This document shows positions 12,650 to 16,474 of a stretch of 16,474 bases of DNA, in pieces. Source of the DNA: Spyradocola sp050942925 (GTDB taxonomy: Bacteria; Bacillota; Clostridia; Christensenellales; UBA1750). The notes beneath the pieces were generated by a model, which was given only the letters and a program-made list of their open reading frames with translations, was not told the DNA's origin and ran no database searches. The position numbers and the translations under genes are program-made. Numbering within the stretch: position 1 is the first letter of the stretch; every line of letters begins with the position of its first letter. The stretch spans positions 1-16,474 of the forward strand of contig JBMNOF010000041.1 of NCBI GenBank assembly GCA_050942925.1, written 5' to 3'.

Positions 12650-13366
12650 TTAGATGCGCAGGCTGCCCAGCGCCTGGCCGATGGGCTCGCGCAGGAGCAG
12701 CGTGGCCTCCTGGTCGCGCGGGGTGGGGTCGCGGTTGATGAGCACGAGCGCGTCGCCGTGGAAGGCGTCCAGGAAGGAGGCGGCCGGGTAGACGGAGAGC
12801 GACGTCCCGCCCACCAGGAGCAGGTCCGCGCTCTCGAGCGCGTGCAGCGCGCCCCGGACGGTCGCCTCGTCCAGCGCCTCGCCGTAGAGCACGACCTCCG
12901 GCCGGACCCTGCCGCCGCACGTGCAGCGGGGAACGCCCTGCGCCGCGTCCAGGAAGGCGGCGTCGTACCGCTTTCCGCAGCGCAGGCAGAAATTGCGGTG
13001 GATGGAGCCGTGCAGCTCAAAGACCTTGCGGCTCCCGGCGGCCTGGTGCAGGCCGTCGATGTTCTGGGTCACGACGCCCGTGAGCTTGCCCGCCGCCTCC
13101 AGGCGGGCAAGGGCCACGTGCGCAGGGTTGGGCTTGGCCGCCAGCGCCGGCCGGAGGATGCTTTCGCGGTAAAAGGCGAAGAACTCCTCCGGGTGCGCCT
13201 CAAAAAACGCATGGCTGAGCAGCTCTTCCGCGGGGATGGCGCGCTTTTGCCGGTAGAGGCCGTTTGCGCTGCGGAAGTCCGGAATGCCGCTCTCCGTGGA
13301 CACGCCCGCGCCGCCGAAGAAGGCGATGCGGCTGTGCGCGTCCACGAGCTGCTGCAAGGTGGGCAT
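12650..13366 (-). CDS. cobB: NAD-dependent protein deacylase of the Sir2 family
   Basis: Sirtuin, 238 aa, normal for bacterial CobB. It removes acyl groups from protein lysines, using NAD and giving nicotinamide and O-acyl-ADP-ribose. The NAD motif is GGAGVSTESGIPDFR (18-32), followed by TQNIDGLH, catalytic H119 in ELHGSIH, and GGTSLSVYP. Zinc ligands are C127, C130, C148 and C150: the second pair is CxC instead of CxxC, which I believe is common among Gram-positive members. The start is ATG 13366, 7 nt after GGGGAGGG, and 16 nt after the GH36 stop, so the two are likely cotranscribed. A terminator follows. Acetyltransferase control of sugar enzymes would fit but is only inference. Confidence 0.93.
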   Translation of the reverse strand: MPTLQQLVDAHSRIAFFGGAGVSTESGIPDFRSANGLYRQKRAIPAEELLSHAFFEAHPEEFFAFYRESILRPALAAKPNPAHVALARLEAAGKLTGVVTQNIDGLHQAAGSRKVFELHGSIHRNFCLRCGKRYDAAFLDAAQGVPRCTCGGRVRPEVVLYGEALDEATVRGALHALESADLLLVGGTSLSVYPAASFLDAFHGDALVLINRDPTPRDQEATLLLREPIGQALGSLRI

Positions 13367-13382
13367 GGATCGTCCCTCCCCT

Positions 13383-15572
13383 TTACACGCACCGGAAGAC
13401 GAGCCGCACGGAGTCGAAGTCGCCGTGCATCTCGGGCAGGACGTAGCCGGCGTTCATGAGCGTGGCGCCGTCGTAGGTGCGGCGGTCCTGCTCGCAGTAG
13501 TAGTGGGCCAGCGGCTCCAGCCCGCGCAGGCGCACGCGGCGCACGGCGGGGTTGGGCTCGGCGAGCTTCTGCACGTAGGTGAGCATCGCCAGGGACTTGT
13601 CGTCGCTGACCTGGAGGAAGGCGGCGTCGTTGCCCTCCAGCGGGGAGAGCAGGCGGTACAGGTCGCCCTGGGCGACCAGGTAGCGGCTGCACTTGTAGGC
13701 ACCGACCTGGTTGCGGACCTGGGCGCGCTCCTCCTTGGAGAGCTTGCTCATGTCCAGCTCGTAGCCAAAGGAGCCGAGCATGGCGACCGCGCCGCGGGTC
13801 TGGAACGGGGTCACACGGCCGACCTGGTGGTTCGGCACGGCCGAGACGTGGCAGGTCATGGCGCTGGGCGGATAGACCAGGGAGCAGCCGTACTGGATGG
13901 TCAGCCGCTCGATGGCGTCGCTGTCGTCGGAGGTCCAGTTCTGCGGCATGTAGTAGAGCAGGCCCGCGTCAAAGCGTCCGCCGCCGCCCGAGCAGGACTC
14001 AAACAGCACGTTGGGGAAGGCGGAGGTGATGCGCTCCATCACGCTGTAGACGCCCAGGATGTAGCGGTGGAACACCTCGCCCTGCCGGTCCGGGGGCAGG
14101 GAGGCGGAACCGACCTCGGCCATGTTCCGGTTCATGTCCCACTTGACGTAGCGGATGTCCGCCGAGCGCAGGACCGCGGAAACCGCCTCGACCACGTAGT
14201 CCTGCACGTCCTTGCGGGTCATGTCCAGGATGAGCTGGTGGCGACCCAGGGAGGGCGCGCGCTTGCTCTGGCGCAGGGCGTATTCCGGGTGCGCGCGGTA
14301 CAGGTCGCTGTCCGGGGAGATCATCTCCGGCTCAAACCACAGGCCGAAGGAGAGGCCCAGGGCCTTGATCTGCTCCACGAGATCGTGCAGGGAGCAGCCG
14401 AGCTTCTTTTCGTTGACGACCCAGTCGCCCAGGGCGCAGCGGTCGTTGTCGCGCGCGCCGAACCAGCCGTCGTCCAGCACGAACATCTCGATCCCCAGAT
14501 CCGCGGCGCTCTTTGCCATCTCCAGGAGCTTATTCGCGTCAAAGTCCATGTAGACGCCCTCCCAGGAGTTGAGCAGGATGGGCCGCGGCTGGTCGCGGTA
14601 CTTGCCGCGGGCCAGGTTCCGGCGGTAGAGCCGGTGATAGGTCCGGGACATCCGGGAGAGTCCTTCGCCCGAATAGACCAGGACGGCCTCCGGCGTGCAG
14701 AAGCTCTCGCCCGGCTCCAGCCGCCAGGTGAAGCCCCGGTCGTTGATGCCGCAGTTGAGGCGCAGCTCGTCAAAGGCGTCCACCTCCGTCTCGATGCGGA
14801 AGTTGCCCGAGTAGACCAGGCTCACGCCGTAGACCTCGCCCTGCGTCTCGGTCGCGTCCTTGCGCACCAGCGCCGCAAAGGGGTTGTGCAGGTGCGAGGA
14901 CGCCCCGCGGAAGGAGGAAACGGCCATCTCGCCGTGGGGGATGGGGGTGCGCTCCATGTGGAACTCCCGCGCCCAGGCGCCGTGCAGGTGGATCAGGTCG
15001 TACTCCATCCCCGGGAAGGCGAGCGAGGCGCTCATCACGCGCGTCAGGGTCAGCGGCGCGCCGCCCTCGTTGCGCGCCACCGCCCAGCGGCAGATCGCAT
15101 CCGAAAACGCAAAGGTCGTGTAGTAGAGGTCCACATACAGGTTCTTGACCGCGTCGCGCAGCGTGATGCGCAGGGTCTGCGCCTCGTCCTCCGGGTTGAG
15201 GTAGGTGTGCGGCAGGCCCGGAAGGTCCGGCTTGCCGTCGAGCACCTCGTAGGAGTCATACCGGAGGTCCGTCACGTTGTCGCCGTCCGCGTCCACCGTG
15301 GCGATGGCCGGCGCGCGCAGGTCCGCGCTTCCCGCGCCGGAGTACTCCAGGGGCAGGATGTCCGCGGAGAAGTCGTCCTCCGCGTCCGCCTGGATCGCCC
15401 AGAACGAGGCGCGGCTCCGCTTCGGCGCCAGCGGCTCCAGGTTTGCCTCCTCGATCGCCGCGCCGTAGTACAAGTGCACGAGCACGCCGTTGCCCATGAC
15501 CCCCAGCACGTAGCTGGAGGATTCCGTGTCCAACTTAAAGATCTTCTTTTCTTGCAGAACGGTGATTGCCAT
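13383..15572 (-). CDS. Alpha-galactosidase, glycoside hydrolase family 36
   Basis: Retaining alpha-galactosidase that releases galactose from raffinose-type sugars and melibiose. 729 aa, the full bacterial GH36 length. An N-terminal beta-supersandwich (about 1-330) precedes the catalytic barrel with NSWEGVYMDF, VLDDGWFGARDND, LWFEPEMISPDSDLY, nucleophile D479 in VKWDMNRN, ESCSGGGGRFD, and acid/base D549 in WTSDDSDAIER. The 70-residue spacing matches the D478/D548 pair I recall for Geobacillus enzymes. No signal peptide, so the substrate must be imported. The start is ATG 15572 with AGGAGGG 6 nt upstream; an in-frame GTG at 15665 would add 31 residues of non-family sequence and is rejected. 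No promoter is evident in the 132 bp upstream. No transporter gene is in view. Confidence 0.95.
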   Translation of the reverse strand: MAITVLQEKKIFKLDTESSSYVLGVMGNGVLVHLYYGAAIEEANLEPLAPKRSRASFWAIQADAEDDFSADILPLEYSGAGSADLRAPAIATVDADGDNVTDLRYDSYEVLDGKPDLPGLPHTYLNPEDEAQTLRITLRDAVKNLYVDLYYTTFAFSDAICRWAVARNEGGAPLTLTRVMSASLAFPGMEYDLIHLHGAWAREFHMERTPIPHGEMAVSSFRGASSHLHNPFAALVRKDATETQGEVYGVSLVYSGNFRIETEVDAFDELRLNCGINDRGFTWRLEPGESFCTPEAVLVYSGEGLSRMSRTYHRLYRRNLARGKYRDQPRPILLNSWEGVYMDFDANKLLEMAKSAADLGIEMFVLDDGWFGARDNDRCALGDWVVNEKKLGCSLHDLVEQIKALGLSFGLWFEPEMISPDSDLYRAHPEYALRQSKRAPSLGRHQLILDMTRKDVQDYVVEAVSAVLRSADIRYVKWDMNRNMAEVGSASLPPDRQGEVFHRYILGVYSVMERITSAFPNVLFESCSGGGGRFDAGLLYYMPQNWTSDDSDAIERLTIQYGCSLVYPPSAMTCHVSAVPNHQVGRVTPFQTRGAVAMLGSFGYELDMSKLSKEERAQVRNQVGAYKCSRYLVAQGDLYRLLSPLEGNDAAFLQVSDDKSLAMLTYVQKLAEPNPAVRRVRLRGLEPLAHYYCEQDRRTYDGATLMNAGYVLPEMHGDFDSVRLVFRCV

Positions 15573-15704
15573 ACCATACCCTCCTGTTGTCGATCGGATT
15601 CCTCGTCGGGAACGCGCGGGCCCCCCACACGGTACCGCCTTTCCCCTCTCTTTTCCATTCTCCACGGGCCGGGGCGATCCCTGCCCGCGGCGTGCGGCCC
15701 GGGC

Positions 15705-16474
15705 TCAGACGTGCAGGCGCACGGCGCTGCCCGACTTGCCCTTGACCACCTCAATCCCCTGCAGGATGTTCTCGCGCAGGGCCTCGACGTGGGAGATGAT
15801 GCCGACCTTGCCCCCCGCGCCGATGCGCGTCAGCACGTCCAGCGCGTCGCGGATGGAGGCGGGGTCCAGGCTCCCAAAGCCCTCGTCGATGAAGATGGCC
15901 TCCATCGCCACGCCCCCGGCCTGCGCGCGCACCACCGCCGACAGCCCCAGCGACAGCGCCAGCGAGACGAGGAACTTCTCCCCGCCCGAGAGCGTGCGCA
16001 CGTCGCGCTCGCCGCCAAAGTCCCCGTCCAGCACCTGCAGCTCGAGCCCGTCCAGGCGGGCGCGCGAGCGCGCGTCCCGCACCTCCAGGCGGTAGCGCCC
16101 CCCGTGCACCAGGCGCAGCAGCTCGTTCGCCTGCTCCGCCACGCTTCCCAGCATCGCCGAGAGCACAAAGCTCGAGAGCGTGACCCCCTTGTTGTAGGTA
16201 AAGCACTCGACAAAGGCGCGCATCTTCTCCGCCGTGCGCCGCCGCGCGGGCAGGGCGGCCGCCTCCGGCGCGGTCTGCTCCCGGAGCGTCTGCGCCCGCG
16301 CAGCCCGCTCCTCCTGCGCGCCGGCGCGCGCGGACGCCTGGTTATAGGCCTCCAAGCTCTCCTCCCGCGCGGCCAGCGCCCCCGCCGCGTCCGGCGTCTC
16401 CAGGCCCTCCGTCGCCGCGCGGGCCGCCTCGTCCTCCTCGCGCGCGCGGGCCAGGCGGCTGCGGAATCCCTCCG
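15705..16474 (-). CDS. sbcC: Exonuclease subunit SbcC (Rad50-like ATPase), C-terminal part only
   Basis: Only the last 255 residues are inside the window; the N-terminus lies beyond the right edge. The visible part begins in charged coiled coil (EGFRSRLARAREEDEAARAA and on, to about residue 85), then the C-terminal ATPase half: ABC signature TLSGGEKFLVSLALSLGLS, Walker B AIFIDEGFGSLD and the H-loop ISHV, in the usual SbcC order. It pairs with the SbcD nuclease to cut hairpins and protein-blocked DNA ends. sbcD is not in view. The SbcCD complex is the enzyme that attacks long palindromes, of interest given the perfect inverted repeats in this window. Stop TGA at 15707-15705; no clear terminator follows. 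Confidence 0.93.
   Translation of the reverse strand, partial: EGFRSRLARAREEDEAARAATEGLETPDAAGALAAREESLEAYNQASARAGAQEERAARAQTLREQTAPEAAALPARRRTAEKMRAFVECFTYNKGVTLSSFVLSAMLGSVAEQANELLRLVHGGRYRLEVRDARSRARLDGLELQVLDGDFGGERDVRTLSGGEKFLVSLALSLGLSAVVRAQAGGVAMEAIFIDEGFGSLDPASIRDALDVLTRIGAGGKVGIISHVEALRENILQGIEVVKGKSGSAVRLHV

Noticed and set aside
15573..15665. Alternative GTG start adding 31 residues to the GH36 enzyme
   Set aside because: The extra residues do not resemble the family N-terminus, and AGGAGGG sits 6 nt before the ATG at 15572.
15665..15701. Terminator after sbcC (inverted repeat CGGGCCG/CGGCCCG, 15665-15671 and 15695-15701)
   Set aside because: The loop is long and no T run follows on the minus strand, so it was not called a terminator.

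Overview
The window reads as a chromosomal stretch of a very GC-rich, strongly codon-biased bacterium with canonical AGGAGG-type ribosome binding sites. The gene set (GH1 and GH36 enzymes without signal peptides, a short MetH with a separate activation protein, a BglK-like ROK kinase, an SbcC end) fits a fermentative Clostridia-like member of the Bacillota, perhaps a gut organism. That assignment is inference: no rRNA or other marker gene is present. No tRNA, CRISPR array, transposase or phage gene was seen. Both edges cut genes: a UvrD-type helicase on the left and SbcC on the right, each on the minus strand.

Layout. (1) 1-1707, minus: UvrD/Rep-superfamily helicase lacking its C-terminus. 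(2) 1708-2164: divergent intergenic region with an unusual nested inverted repeat (1814-1900, able to fold as a cloverleaf) and a good promoter for the next operon. (3) 2165-6290, plus: a tight five-gene operon of GH1 glycosidase, class I mannose-6-phosphate isomerase, ROK sugar kinase, MIF-like tautomerase and GNAT acetyltransferase. (4) 6303-6715: tandem array of about 3.6 units of 115 bp, each with a terminator hairpin and a copy of the last codons of the neighbouring minus-strand gene. (5) 6689-11050, minus: metF, methionine synthase activation protein, short cobalamin-dependent metH, and a hotdog thioesterase, joined by overlapping stop/start codons. (6) 11051-11329: AT-rich divergent control region. 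(7) 11330-12283, plus: Gfo/Idh/MocA oxidoreductase, whose last ~150 bp plus terminator are duplicated just downstream (12356-12580). (8) 12650-15572, minus: Sir2 deacylase and GH36 alpha-galactosidase, followed by sbcC from 15705 to the right edge.

Functionally, the plus operon looks like cytoplasmic use of a beta-linked sugar through phosphorylated intermediates: the ROK kinase phosphorylates, GH1 cleaves, and ManA feeds mannose-6-phosphate into fructose-6-phosphate. The minus operon is a methyl-folate to methionine module in which MetH reactivation is a separate polypeptide. GH36 adds use of alpha-galactosides.

The most unusual signal is not a protein. At both convergent gene junctions in the window, the 3' end of a gene together with its intrinsic terminator has been tandemly duplicated. 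The second unusual element is the cloverleaf-capable inverted repeat at 1814-1900.
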